Notes under the pieces: generated by a model
What the model was told of the DNA's origin: nothing
Databases searched by the model: none
The model's input: the letters and a program-made list of their open reading frames with translations, nothing else
Shown: piece by piece, positions 17,497 through 26,944 of the stretch
Layout of the letters: every line of letters begins with the position of its first letter
How positions within the stretch are numbered: the stretch's first letter is position 1
Position numbers and translations under genes: made by a program
Source: an uncultured Christensenellaceae bacterium
Lineage (GTDB): Bacteria > Bacillota > Clostridia > Christensenellales > Borkfalkiaceae
Assembly (NCBI GenBank): GCA_910586655.1
Contig: CAJUIR010000001.1
Location: 244,836-308,835 of the forward strand
Length of the DNA: 64,000 bases
Reading direction: 5' to 3'

Positions 17497-17766
17497 TTAT
17501 ACGTTATGCATGGCGCTGAAAATGGCTTCGTGCTGTAAACGGATATTCATCCCGATTTCTTTCCCCATATTTTCCAAATCAAGCGCAAGCGCGGAAAAAT
17601 CGATCGAACTGTCGGACGTATCCACCATCATGATCATTGCAAACTGCTCGCCGAGCACCGTTTGCGAAATGTCTTCGATGTTGACGTTTCTCTCGAATAA
17701 AAATCCGCTTACTTTTGCGATAATGCCTCTCTTGTCCGAGCCTGTTACCGTTACAACTGCACGCAT
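17497..17766 (-). CDS. ACT domain protein (UPF0237)
   Basis: 89 residues consisting of a single ACT domain (VTVTGSDKRGIIAKVSGFLFERNVNIEDISQ). ACT domains bind amino acids or other small ligands; the paired PFL gene downstream is the likely partner. The length and the end at about residue 89 are typical for UPF0237. Confidence 0.92.
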   Translation of the reverse strand: MRAVVTVTGSDKRGIIAKVSGFLFERNVNIEDISQTVLGEQFAMIMMVDTSDSSIDFSALALDLENMGKEIGMNIRLQHEAIFSAMHNV

Positions 17767-17794
17767 TTTGTTTCCTTCCTTTTGTTTGTGTTAT

Positions 17795-18295
17795 TTATTC
17801 TTTGTAATCCGTTCTCACCAGAAATAAACCGTCGGCGCTCTTTTTAAAAAGTTCGAATCGGTCGCTGTATTCCGCAAATATATAATCGGGTCTTCCGGCG
17901 ACGTTGTAATATTTCGGGCGTTCTTTCCCATGGTTCTTACGTTTAGTTTTTTGCTCGATTGTAGCGGCGACCGCACATTCCTCTTCGTCAAAGGTCTGTT
18001 CCGTTTCATCCGAAACTTCGTCTTTCCCGTAAGACGGCATGCGTCTTTTCACGGGCTTTTGGAATTTCCGTTTCAAATACAGCGCCCATGCAAGCAGCGT
18101 CAGAGCAATGCAAACCGCCGTGCCGATCCAGAATATAAACTCCTTTCCGTCAAATACATGCAGTGTCAGTTGCAGAACGGCACAGACCGCAAGATATAAT
18201 ACGAGGATACGGATCCGAAATATTTTAAAAATTCGGTAAACGATCTTACATGCAAAAGCAAAAAACGCAAAGATCGATTTCATGATAGTGATCAT
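17795..18295 (-). CDS. Small membrane protein of unknown function
   Basis: 166 residues. Two hydrophobic segments (about 7-25 or 27-48, and 52-72) are followed by a basic/acidic cytosolic tail with a conserved-looking end YYNVAGRPDYIFAEYSDRFELF. It lies between lepB and the ACT-domain gene on the same strand. No family recognised. Confidence 0.65.
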   Translation of the reverse strand: MITIMKSIFAFFAFACKIVYRIFKIFRIRILVLYLAVCAVLQLTLHVFDGKEFIFWIGTAVCIALTLLAWALYLKRKFQKPVKRRMPSYGKDEVSDETEQTFDEEECAVAATIEQKTKRKNHGKERPKYYNVAGRPDYIFAEYSDRFELFKKSADGLFLVRTDYKE

Positions 18296-18341
18296 ATTTT
18301 ATCTCTGATAAAACATTTCTCCGAATGTGATTTCATCTATT

Positions 18342-18986
18342 TTAGCCGCCCGTCCGATGAACGATATCGACTGTGAAAAAATCGGCAACCGATTTTCGGA
18401 ATTTTTCCCATTTGGTGATCGCGCCCTTATTTTTCACTGCCCAATTCGGCACTACGCCGATAATGTCTTCAAAGTTCATACAGCCTGCTTCCCGCGCGTC
18501 TTTGCTGTTTGCGCGATTATCGCCGAGAAAAAAAATCTCTCCTGCGCCGACTTCGACCTCTTTGAAATCTCCCGTCGTCTGATTGAGGTAGGGTTCTTCG
18601 AGTTTTTGATAAGTTTGTTCCCCCGCCTTTTTCAGATAAACGATTCCCTCTTCACATTTTATGCTGTCCCCCTCCACGGCGATCAGGCGTTTGATCAGCA
18701 GCCGTTCGGAACCGTCGCTTGTCTTGAATGCGGGATGCTCGGTTGCATCGATGATCACGATATCTCCGCGCTTGGCTTTCGCGCTGTAACTCGCATAGAG
18801 ACGGTCCTCAGAATGAAGCGTATCGTTCATCGAACCGCCGTCTACCGTAACGACAAAATACGAACTGTTCAGCCATATACTGAAAATCAAAAACCCGATG
18901 GCCAAAACGGACAGAATGCCCATGATCACACCCAATGCGATCATAACAGGCTTTTTCCGTTTTTTTCGGTTTAAGAGTTCCGCCAT
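18342..18986 (-). CDS. lepB: Signal peptidase I
   Basis: 214 residues. One N-terminal membrane segment (IALGVIMGILSVLAIGFLIFSIW) is followed by the catalytic Ser in GGSMNDTL (the usual proline after Met is Asn here) and the general-base Lys in LLIKRLIAVEGD, then the FFLGDNRANSKDAR box. It cleaves Sec and Tat signal peptides at the outer face of the membrane. It overlaps the upstream DUF951 gene by 16 bases, and GGGGGCGA lies before its ATG. Confidence 0.93.
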   Translation of the reverse strand: MAELLNRKKRKKPVMIALGVIMGILSVLAIGFLIFSIWLNSSYFVVTVDGGSMNDTLHSEDRLYASYSAKAKRGDIVIIDATEHPAFKTSDGSERLLIKRLIAVEGDSIKCEEGIVYLKKAGEQTYQKLEEPYLNQTTGDFKEVEVGAGEIFFLGDNRANSKDAREAGCMNFEDIIGVVPNWAVKNKGAITKWEKFRKSVADFFTVDIVHRTGG

Positions 18987-19177
18987 TCATTCGCCCCCGT
19001 TTTCTGCTTGATCCGCTTTCTCAGTTCGTCGGGCGTAAGCATGACGACCCTTCCGCATGTCAGACATTTTATTTTCACGTCTGCGCCCTTCCTTGTGATT
19101 TCCCATAACTGACCGCCGCAAGGATGCGGCTTTTTTGTTTCAATCCTGTCCCCTAAATTCAGACTCGTTATATCCAT
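18971..19177 (-). CDS. DUF951 zinc-ribbon-like protein
   Basis: 68 residues with the DUF951 pattern: LGDRIETKKPHPCGG then KCLTCGRVVML. The Cys residues probably bind zinc. The family is short, cytosolic and widespread in Firmicutes. It overlaps lepB at its end and the hydrolase gene by ten bases at its start. Confidence 0.9.
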   Translation of the reverse strand: MDITSLNLGDRIETKKPHPCGGQLWEITRKGADVKIKCLTCGRVVMLTPDELRKRIKQKTGANEWRNS

Positions 19178-20838
19178 AAAACGTGATTGATAAGAACCTC
19201 TCCGTCAAACGAGAACAAAACAGCAACTACGTTTTTAAAACTGCTCAGATGCGCGCCCGACTCCGATTTAAAATCGTCCGCGTTCATGATGATCCGTTTC
19301 CACTTGCCCTTGCCTTCGATTTTTGCCTCGTCGGAATAACCTTCAGATTCTTCCGAATCGGTAAAAAACGTTACTCGGACTTTTGCGTCGGCCGGACAGT
19401 AAGCATCAAAACTGAATGAAGCGCCTTCGGGCGGCTCGTATCTGGGTTCGCCGACGCGATATGAAATGATACCCGACTCGGAAGTAATTCCGAGAATACC
19501 GCCGTAACCTGCAATCAGTTTGGCGCGCGATTCCTCTCCCTCCACAAAACAATCGGCAAGCGATCGCGTGCGGGGACGGAACGCCGCAAAGCCGTTTAAA
19601 CCGTCCGCGCTCGTATACAGTACGCGCGATACGGGACCGCTGTTCGCATAAGGTTTTTCCTGCGTTACCTCTTTGATTTTGGAAGTCACGGAAAAATTAT
19701 TGGTATAATTGACAAAGGTATACACCAACGCCTTTTGCGTACCCGTAAACAAACTGAGAGGTATCACCCCGACGTTTTCTTTTAACGGCGACGTTCCCAG
19801 AATGCGCGTCCAATCGCGCGATTTGGAATCGGTCGCTTTTTCCGTAAAACATATTCCGTACTCAGCAATTTCGCCGCTGCTGTCGTATAACCCGCGGCAG
19901 GCAAGATTCCCGTTTTCGTCTTCCGTAAATTCCAGTTTAATGGGTTTGCTGACAAATACCGATCTGCCTTTCAGATATTTATCGAGAAACAGTTTCATAT
20001 TGATCAGCGAATGGGAGCCGACCAGTCCGTTTCCATGCGCGGAATAGAGAATGGCTTTTTCCACTTCGGGATTGATTTTTTGGAACGTGTCGTAAACGCG
20101 ATCGTAATCATGTTTGGAATCGTTGATCGCCGAAATCAGAAGCACAGGACACTTGACGTAAGGAGCATAACTCTGCGAATCGATCCCCGCAATAAAACGG
20201 TGGCGCTCTTCGCTGAACACGCCCATCTGTTCGTCCGAAAATTTATCCAGCCCGCGGTAAGCAAGCCAGCCCGCCGCACAAACGGACGTCATACACGAAA
20301 TGGGTGCGTAAGGCGCAATTTTGAAAAGAATTTCACCGCCCGTACGAAGTCCTACCGCCCCGACGGCGGTCACTTCGGGTCTTTCGTTCAGATAACGCGC
20401 CGCATAGCGCGCAACGCCCGCCCATTCATACCAACTTGTCTCTTTGGCGGAAGGTTCCGCGTAAACGAGATGTTGTCCCGCGCGAACGAAATTTGCGTAA
20501 TCGACATCCGCGGGATAAACGGTAAAATGGGAATGCTCGCTTTCTCCGCAGTAATCGACGCACAACACGCCGTATCCCGATTGCACGAACCGCATGACAA
20601 GCGCTCTGTCGAATGCAAAACCTGCTTCGAACAAAAACATCACGGCAGGAAATTCTTTGACATCGGCGGGATAAAAATATTCTGCGTAGATTTTGATCCT
20701 GCCGGTTTCCGTCTGTCTGCCGTCAAAACGGACGCCGCGCGAAACGACGCCGTCCGAACGTTCTTCCCAAACCGTTTGTTCGTTCAACGGGAGCGACCCG
20801 TCGAAATCTTTCCAAAGCGTAATTGGTGTTAAAATCAT
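19168..20838 (-). CDS. Alpha/beta-hydrolase-fold protein with degenerate nucleophile elbow
   Basis: 556 residues, no signal peptide. Residues about 45-300 have an alpha/beta hydrolase layout: oxyanion-region FLFEAGFAFDRALV, VLCVDYCGES, acid strand LLISAINDSKHD (Asp240) and a late His (SAHGNG, His268). The nucleophile elbow is GLRTGG, so the usual Ser of G-x-S-x-G is Arg165. Residues about 470-556 form a beta-sandwich that resembles a carbohydrate-binding module. It may be a pseudo-enzyme or bind a ligand. It lies between sbcC (15 bases) and the DUF951 gene. Confidence 0.75.
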   Translation of the reverse strand: MILTPITLWKDFDGSLPLNEQTVWEERSDGVVSRGVRFDGRQTETGRIKIYAEYFYPADVKEFPAVMFLFEAGFAFDRALVMRFVQSGYGVLCVDYCGESEHSHFTVYPADVDYANFVRAGQHLVYAEPSAKETSWYEWAGVARYAARYLNERPEVTAVGAVGLRTGGEILFKIAPYAPISCMTSVCAAGWLAYRGLDKFSDEQMGVFSEERHRFIAGIDSQSYAPYVKCPVLLISAINDSKHDYDRVYDTFQKINPEVEKAILYSAHGNGLVGSHSLINMKLFLDKYLKGRSVFVSKPIKLEFTEDENGNLACRGLYDSSGEIAEYGICFTEKATDSKSRDWTRILGTSPLKENVGVIPLSLFTGTQKALVYTFVNYTNNFSVTSKIKEVTQEKPYANSGPVSRVLYTSADGLNGFAAFRPRTRSLADCFVEGEESRAKLIAGYGGILGITSESGIISYRVGEPRYEPPEGASFSFDAYCPADAKVRVTFFTDSEESEGYSDEAKIEGKGKWKRIIMNADDFKSESGAHLSSFKNVVAVLFSFDGEVLINHVLWI

Positions 20839-20853
20839 AGACTCTAAACCGCC

Positions 20854-23436
20854 TTACTCCATAGTAATTTGCGAACCGTGCATGTCGGTCGCTTTTTTGA
20901 TCAGTAATTTCCGTAAGATCCGATGGCGCAGTTCCTCTACGTGAGAAATGATCCCGATGGAAAAATGTTCCCCTTTGAGTTTTTCCAAACTGTCCATTAC
21001 GGTGTCGACCAGTTTCTCGTCGAGCGTGCCGAATCCTTCGTCCAAAAAGAAAAATTCCACGGGACGGAGCGAACGCGCGCAAATTTCCGAACTGAGCGAA
21101 AGCGCAAGGGAAAGCGAAACAAGGAACGTTTCTCCGCCCGAAAGCGTGAACACTCCGCGCGGCACGCCGCCGCAAAGATTGTCGCCTACGATAAAGTTTC
21201 CGTCGTAACGCAAAAAGTACCGTCCGTCGGTTAGAGATAGCAGTCTGCCGCTTGCATTGGCAGCGACGGTTTGTAGATACTCTTCGGCGATAAACTCCAT
21301 AAATTTATTGCCATCCAGCAATTTTTTCAACCGTTCGTAACGTTCCGCTTCTCTGCGTTTTTCCGAATATTCGATAGAAAGTTTACGTTTGATTTCGATT
21401 TCCTGCTCGGCGCGGATCAGCATGCTTGCCGCAAGCGCCGTTTGACGGGCATGCTCTTTTACTTCGCTCTCCGCTGCGGCAAGTTTTTTCTTGACTGCAA
21501 TGAAATTTTCGTCGGAAACTTCGGAAAAGTCGATTTTCGCATACTCGCGGCACTTGGCGCGCGCTGCCGCATACATCTCTTTATATTGCTCGACGCGTTT
21601 CTTTGCCCCCAAGGGATCGCCGTATTTTTCATTGAGCGCAACGGCTTCCCGTTCGGATCGAAACCCGCCCGCAGCCAAAGCGGTTTTTAACCGCTGTTCC
21701 GCTTCCGCGCAGCGCTCGTCCGCGCCGCGCTTTCTCTCTTCTGCCGCCGCGCGTGCCGCGCTGGCCTCGGCAAATTCGGATTGCGCGCTCTCCCTTAATT
21801 TGAGATTTGTCTTTTGCGCCGCGCGCAGTTCATTCAGTTTTCTCTCCGCCGCCTCGGCGTCGTATGCTTCCCCCGCAATACGCGCCGTGATCTCGTCTAA
21901 CCGCGTTTTGACGTCCTTCCGTTCGGTTTCGAGTTGTTGCAATCGCGCGAGATGTACTTCGTATTTCCCCTTTATTTTTTCGAGCGCAACCGCTTTCTCA
22001 CGAAGATCCGAACGCTTTGCTTCCATCGCTTCGTATTCTGCGCGGATGTGTGAAAAATCGGATTTTTCCCCTTCGGAAAGTTTTCTGTATTTTTGGATCA
22101 ACGGGACGCAGTCGGGCGAAATAATGGGATACATTTCGACAAGCGTTTTCAGTTCGGCAGCGAATGTTTCGTATTCCGAACGGAGTAAGCCCGCTTTCCC
22201 GTGTTCTTCGGCATACGTTAAAAAATCTTGCGCTCCGAGTGCGGACAATTCCTGCCCGATCGCAGTTTTTTCCGTTTCATACGAAAAATCTTGAAATGCG
22301 TTCCGCTCGGCGTCGAATTCATTTTGTATCCGCTCCAATCGTGCTTGCAGATCTTTTGCGGATTTTAAGTCCGTTTCCCGTCGTTTCGCCTCTGAAACGC
22401 GTTCGTTCCAGACGGATATTTCCGCGTCCGCCTGCGACGGATCCCAAGAAAGCGCCGTTTTATTTTGCTCCTCCGCAACGGAATACCGCGCGTTCGCCTG
22501 CGCGCAAGTCTTCTCGGCAATCGCCGCTTTTTCCTTTGCGGCATACGTCTCCGCCGTAGCCGTCACCACCGCCGCTGCCCGTTCCAAACGTTCCAGTTCT
22601 CCGTTCAGCACCGACATGTCTTCGCGGATCTCTTCCAGTTTCTGCATTTCCCGCGCGGCTTTCTGTGCGTCGCGCCGTTTTTCGATCAATGCGGAAAGAT
22701 GTTTTTCCTGTTCCAGCGCAACTGCATATTCGGTTTCCGCGCGTTTCTCGCTCTCTTTCAACGTAGCGATTTTTGATTTGTATTCTTTGATTTTCTCTTC
22801 GCTGACCGCCTCGTAAGGTTCCAGTCTCGCTTTTAAAATTTCCGCTTCCGACTTAGCGCTCTGAAAACGCGCGTTGGTGCGCTTTACAAGCCCTTCGCCG
22901 TAACGCTCCAAATTAAACAGACGGGAAATCAATTTGAGCCTGTCCGACTTCTGAGATTTGACGAATTGTGCAAACTCGCCCTGCGGAAGCGCAATACATT
23001 TTTCAAAGTCTTTTTGTTCCAACCCGATGATCTTTTCCAAAACCGCGTTGCCGTCGCGCACGCCTTCGGCGATCGCCGTAAAATTTTCGTCTGTCTTTTC
23101 GTATACGCGAACGTTCTGTGTTCCGTTTTTACGTTTCAGTTCGCGTTCGACGCGGTATGTGCGCCGCTTACCGTCGTACATGATTTCAAACTCAAAATTC
23201 ACGTATGCACGGTCGGAATGATAGTTAATAAAATTGACGATCACCGCCTCTTTGGAATCCAGACGGGAAACCTTTCCGTAGAGCGCAAAACAAATACAAT
23301 CAAGAATAGTGCTTTTCCCCGATCCGGTATCCCCGAAAATGCCGAATATCCCGTATTCGAGCAGGGAACGAAAATTGATCTCGGCGTGTTCGGAAAAAGA
23401 ATTCACACCGCAAAGTTCTAAATATACGGGTTTCAT
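20854..23436 (-). CDS. sbcC: Nuclease subunit SbcC
   Basis: 860 residues, shorter than the common length of about 1,000 to 1,050. Walker A is GDTGSGKSTILDC near residue 35. The signature TLSGGETFLVSLSLALSLS and Walker B (FFFLDEGFGTLD) stand near the C-terminus, and a long coiled coil lies between. With SbcD it forms an ATP-dependent nuclease that opens hairpins and blocked DNA ends. The centre of the coiled coil, where a CxxC zinc hook is expected, reads D-C-V-P-L around Cys443, so only one Cys is present. It overlaps sbcD by four bases. Confidence 0.92.
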   Translation of the reverse strand: MKPVYLELCGVNSFSEHAEINFRSLLEYGIFGIFGDTGSGKSTILDCICFALYGKVSRLDSKEAVIVNFINYHSDRAYVNFEFEIMYDGKRRTYRVERELKRKNGTQNVRVYEKTDENFTAIAEGVRDGNAVLEKIIGLEQKDFEKCIALPQGEFAQFVKSQKSDRLKLISRLFNLERYGEGLVKRTNARFQSAKSEAEILKARLEPYEAVSEEKIKEYKSKIATLKESEKRAETEYAVALEQEKHLSALIEKRRDAQKAAREMQKLEEIREDMSVLNGELERLERAAAVVTATAETYAAKEKAAIAEKTCAQANARYSVAEEQNKTALSWDPSQADAEISVWNERVSEAKRRETDLKSAKDLQARLERIQNEFDAERNAFQDFSYETEKTAIGQELSALGAQDFLTYAEEHGKAGLLRSEYETFAAELKTLVEMYPIISPDCVPLIQKYRKLSEGEKSDFSHIRAEYEAMEAKRSDLREKAVALEKIKGKYEVHLARLQQLETERKDVKTRLDEITARIAGEAYDAEAAERKLNELRAAQKTNLKLRESAQSEFAEASAARAAAEERKRGADERCAEAEQRLKTALAAGGFRSEREAVALNEKYGDPLGAKKRVEQYKEMYAAARAKCREYAKIDFSEVSDENFIAVKKKLAAAESEVKEHARQTALAASMLIRAEQEIEIKRKLSIEYSEKRREAERYERLKKLLDGNKFMEFIAEEYLQTVAANASGRLLSLTDGRYFLRYDGNFIVGDNLCGGVPRGVFTLSGGETFLVSLSLALSLSSEICARSLRPVEFFFLDEGFGTLDEKLVDTVMDSLEKLKGEHFSIGIISHVEELRHRILRKLLIKKATDMHGSQITME

Positions 23437-24587
23437 GCTTCCTCCAAAAGCAGAGAAAGAAACGCCGTCGTAAGATCATCGGGCGCTTCTCCGCCAAATT
23501 GCAAAGTATAATATTCCCGGAACAGTTCCTCCGCCGTCATATTGGAACGAACGGCAACTTCTTCCGAAATATAAGAATCGACGCGCGGGATCAGCGAAAC
23601 GAGTCCGCGGTTGGCTGCGCGCAATGCAGTCGTCTCCGCAGCGGTAAGAGGCGCGGTCAGATGCAGCGTGAGTTCTACGAAACAATCTTGATAACCGGAA
23701 ATCAGTCTGATCGCGTCCTCTACGCCACAGGCTTGCAAGCGAACAAGTTTTTTTCCCGACACAAGGGGAATTTCTTTCACCGCAGAAATATCCGTCAATT
23801 CGGTTTTTAACAGAATTACCGATTTTTCCGTATCCGATTCGTCAAAAGAATACTGCAAAATCGAACCCGAATAGGCAATTCGATTTCCGATCCGCTGTCT
23901 TTTATGTAAATGTCCGAGCGCGATGTAGCCGTATTGAGGAAGACGGGATACAGGTACTGCGCGTGCACCGCCCAAGTCGATATTGCGTTCGCCCTCGCTC
24001 GTCAATCCGCCCGCCACAAACAAATGGGAAAGCAAGATATACGGCATCGTTCCGTCGTATCCTTCGTTGCCCTTTTCGATCCAACGCGCCGTCTTCGCGC
24101 CGAAATCCTCGTCTGTTTTCTCCTCGCGCAAACGCGCTTCGTTCGGATAAGCAAGCGCATTGATATAAACCTTTTCTCCCGCGCGATTCTCGAGTACAAG
24201 ATAATTTTCACCGGAAACTGCGACGCGCACAGGCAGATCTCCGCCCGCGGGAAAAACCGTCGGTTTGTTTCCGAAAAGATAGATTCCTTCTTCCCGCGCA
24301 ATGGGCGCGCTGGCGGCAAGCCGAACGGCGTCGTCGTGATTTCCTGCAATCACAACAACAGCGCGCTTTCCCCCCGCGATTTTTTTCACCGCGCGGAAAA
24401 ACGCTTCTTCCGCTTCCGCGGAAGGCAGATAAGTATCGAAAACGTCTCCCGCTACGAGTACGACGTCCACGTTTTCGGCTTCGCAAATTTCGGCAATTTC
24501 ATCAAGAGCGGCAATCTGTTCGGGCAGACGTTCCGCGTCCATCAGCCGCTTTCCGATATGCCAATCGGAGGTATGAAGGATGTTCAT
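23433..24587 (-). CDS. sbcD: Nuclease subunit SbcD
   Basis: 384 residues. Metallophosphoesterase motifs are in order: HTSDWHIGK, AGDVFDT, AGNHDDAVR and ALGHLHKRQ. It is the manganese-dependent nuclease of the SbcCD complex. The gene starts divergently from the DnaD-like gene. Confidence 0.95.
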   Translation of the reverse strand: MNILHTSDWHIGKRLMDAERLPEQIAALDEIAEICEAENVDVVLVAGDVFDTYLPSAEAEEAFFRAVKKIAGGKRAVVVIAGNHDDAVRLAASAPIAREEGIYLFGNKPTVFPAGGDLPVRVAVSGENYLVLENRAGEKVYINALAYPNEARLREEKTDEDFGAKTARWIEKGNEGYDGTMPYILLSHLFVAGGLTSEGERNIDLGGARAVPVSRLPQYGYIALGHLHKRQRIGNRIAYSGSILQYSFDESDTEKSVILLKTELTDISAVKEIPLVSGKKLVRLQACGVEDAIRLISGYQDCFVELTLHLTAPLTAAETTALRAANRGLVSLIPRVDSYISEEVAVRSNMTAEELFREYYTLQFGGEAPDDLTTAFLSLLLEEA

Positions 24588-24615
24588 GTTTTTAAAAAGT
24601 TATGTCCAAAAGGCT

Positions 24616-24644
24616 TTGCATTCGGACGAACAATATGTTATACT
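24616..24644 (+). promoter_or_regulatory. Promoter of the DnaD-like gene
   Basis: TTGCAT (24616-24621), 17 bases, TATACT (24639-24644), about 75 bases before the ATG at 24720. Confidence 0.65.
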
Positions 24645-24719
24645 ATTATACACTGCATTGCATGAAAAAGCAAGCATTCACACCTGATTCGGAAAAAATA
24701 CCGCGAGAGCGGAGGGATT

Positions 24720-26435
24720 ATGTCTTTCAGCACTTTCTCCAAAGATTTCACCGCGAATATGTACACCAGCGTGGAAAATCAATTTATTACGAAATATCTG
24801 CCGCAGGCAGACGGCGACTGCGTACGCGCCTATTTATACGGGCTGTATTTGTGCCAGTGCGCCGAAGATTTCGATGCGGCAAACGCCGCAAAATTGCTGG
24901 GCATTCCGCTTAAAAAACTTGTGGATATTTTCGTTTTCTGGGAGGAATGCGACCTTGTGCGCGTCCTTTCGCGCGATCCCCTCTTTGTCGAATACCTGCC
25001 CGTCAACACCGCAGTGGGGAAACCAAAGTCGATCCGCCCCGAAAAATACGCGGAGTTCAATCGGGAATTTTATAAACTTCTGCAACGCGCCAAGAAAGAT
25101 TTCAAGCCTTACGAAATGCAGCGTATTCTCGAATTTTTGGAAAACAACCCCATCGAACAACAGGCCTTTTTGCTTGTTGCGGAATACTGTGTAAAAAAGG
25201 ACGGAGAAAAACTCTCCGCCAATCATATTTTAAACAAAGCCAACAAACTTTGCAAAGAACATAAATATACTTACGAACAGGTGGAACAGGATTTAGCCGA
25301 TTTCAATTTGCACGAAAAAGAAATGAGTAAAATTTTCGTACTGCTCGGCATTTACCGCAAGCCGCAGGAGAGCGATTATGAATTCCTCGACAAATGGAAA
25401 GCGCTCGGTTTGCACATCCACGCAGTCTACGCCTGTGCGGAGACCCTGAAAAAAGGTTCCCTCTCTACGCTCGACGCGCTTGCGACCGAATTAGCCGAGG
25501 CCGACGCGAGAACCGAACACGATGCGCGCGAATACTTAAAACGGCGCGAAGAACTCGCTTCCGTTGTATTCAAAACGGCGCGCAAATTAGGCGTAAAGGT
25601 ACAAAATCCCCGTGCTTACGGCGAAGAATACGCCGAAAAGTGGCTGGACAGAGGATACGACGAAGAAAGCCTTCTGATGATCGCCACGCTTTGTATGAAA
25701 CTCGGGTACGGATTTGCCGAAATGGATCATTTGCTGGACGGATTGTACGCCGAAGGCATTGTCGACGGCGCCGGAGTAAAACATTATTGCGCCGCGCAAG
25801 ATAAACAGTTGCGGCTGATTCAGCGCATTCAAGCCGTTTGCGGCGTGATCAAAAAAACCAGATCGGCGCTCGACATGATCTCGGCTTGGCAGAACTGGAA
25901 CTTTTCGGAAGAAATGATTTTAGAAGCCGCAAAACGAAGCGCGAACGCATCCGCGCCCCTTCCCTACATGAACAAACTGCTTTCCGAATGGAAACGTCTG
26001 GACGTCTCCGTTCCCGGAGAAATTCCCGAAAAAACCACGCCGTCCAATGGCATGCGCGAATACCGTTCGGAAGCCGCGATTGCCGCCGACATGCAAAGCA
26101 GCCGCGAAAGATATTACAGCGCACTGCAACAAAAAGCCATGCGCGAAGCCGAAAAAGCACGGGAACGCGCTGAACGGGACGAAGCCTTCAAAGCAGCGGA
26201 GAACGTAATCAAAAAGGGAGAAATCGAACTTGCCCGTGCGGAAATCTTTGCACCCGAATCGGTAAAGCATATTCAGCAAAAATTAAACGAAGCGCAAACG
26301 GCACGTCAAACCGCCCTGCTTCGATTACAACTTAACGACGAAGACTTACTGCCAAAATATCAATGCGTGAAATGTTCGGATACAGGATTCTTACCGAACG
26401 GAAAAATGTGCGATTGCTATCGCGAAGAACAATAA
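24720..26435 (+). CDS. DnaD-type primosome protein with C-terminal DnaI-like zinc ribbon
   Basis: 571 residues. The N-terminal winged-helix region (about 1-130) and two DnaD/DnaB_2-type domains (about 200-280 and 310-410, the latter including the YxxxxDxMISAWQNWNF-like end) resemble DnaD/DnaB initiation proteins. A Glu/Arg-rich coiled coil follows (about 470-530). The last 25 residues, C549-x2-C552-SDTGF-x7-C564-D-C566, are the Cys cluster seen at the N-terminus of the helicase loader DnaI/DnaC, here without any AAA+ domain behind it. These proteins recruit DnaB helicase at oriC and during restart. RBS GGAGGG precedes the ATG. A strong terminator follows directly, so the loader is not the next gene. 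Confidence 0.85.
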   Translation: MSFSTFSKDFTANMYTSVENQFITKYLPQADGDCVRAYLYGLYLCQCAEDFDAANAAKLLGIPLKKLVDIFVFWEECDLVRVLSRDPLFVEYLPVNTAVGKPKSIRPEKYAEFNREFYKLLQRAKKDFKPYEMQRILEFLENNPIEQQAFLLVAEYCVKKDGEKLSANHILNKANKLCKEHKYTYEQVEQDLADFNLHEKEMSKIFVLLGIYRKPQESDYEFLDKWKALGLHIHAVYACAETLKKGSLSTLDALATELAEADARTEHDAREYLKRREELASVVFKTARKLGVKVQNPRAYGEEYAEKWLDRGYDEESLLMIATLCMKLGYGFAEMDHLLDGLYAEGIVDGAGVKHYCAAQDKQLRLIQRIQAVCGVIKKTRSALDMISAWQNWNFSEEMILEAAKRSANASAPLPYMNKLLSEWKRLDVSVPGEIPEKTTPSNGMREYRSEAAIAADMQSSRERYYSALQQKAMREAEKARERAERDEAFKAAENVIKKGEIELARAEIFAPESVKHIQQKLNEAQTARQTALLRLQLNDEDLLPKYQCVKCSDTGFLPNGKMCDCYREEQ

Positions 26436-26438
26436 CTA

Positions 26439-26470
26439 ACGCGCCGCGAATGCGGCGCGTTTTTATTTTA
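26439..26470 (+). terminator. Terminator of the DnaD-like gene
   Basis: Stem acgcgccgc/gcggcgcgt with a four-base loop, then TTTTATTTTATT, three bases after the stop codon. The hairpin ends before the convergent PRC-barrel gene. Confidence 0.9.
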
Positions 26471-26866
26471 TTCGTAATCGCCGTAATCGCGACGGTCGTA
26501 ATTTTGCGCGGGATAGTTAGATCTCGGTTGAGGAGTCGGGTGATTCGGCGGATAATTCGGAGGAGGGCAATCATCGGGCGGGCAGCGATGCGGGGAACAA
26601 TCGTCGCGTTTGGGTTTCTTTTTGTCCGATTGCGGCGCACAGTTCAACTCCACAAGGATCACATCGATCCCTATTTTTTTTATCTGCCTTAATTCGATAA
26701 ACAAGTCGCCTCTTCCCCAGTGAAATCCCCTTCCGCCGGGCACGACAATTCCCTGCACTCTCCCTTCGGGGTACGTAAACACGACGTCGCACACTTTACC
26801 GAGTCTTTTCCCGTCAAGAATATTGACCGCTTCTTTCTTTTTAAGTTCTTGAAAACTGGTTTCCAC
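26468..26866 (-). CDS. PRC-barrel protein, YlmC/YmxH sporulation family, with Pro-rich tail
   Basis: 132 residues. Residues 1-80 are a PRC barrel (KEAVNILDGKRLGKVCDVV, GIVVPGG). The tail is rich in Pro, Asp, Tyr and Cys (DDCSPHRCPPDDCPP). YlmC/YmxH proteins are linked to sporulation in Firmicutes, with unknown mechanism. The tail is longer than in typical members, and its Cys-Pro pairs might bind metal or another protein. The start is a GTG at 26866 with weak RBS. Confidence 0.8.
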   Translation of the reverse strand: METSFQELKKKEAVNILDGKRLGKVCDVVFTYPEGRVQGIVVPGGRGFHWGRGDLFIELRQIKKIGIDVILVELNCAPQSDKKKPKRDDCSPHRCPPDDCPPPNYPPNHPTPQPRSNYPAQNYDRRDYGDYE

Positions 26867-26944
26867 GCTTTATTGTATGTACCGTAACCGAAAATATTGA
26901 CAAATAAGGTTAATTTATCATGCGCTCCACCTTCCGCGCACCGC

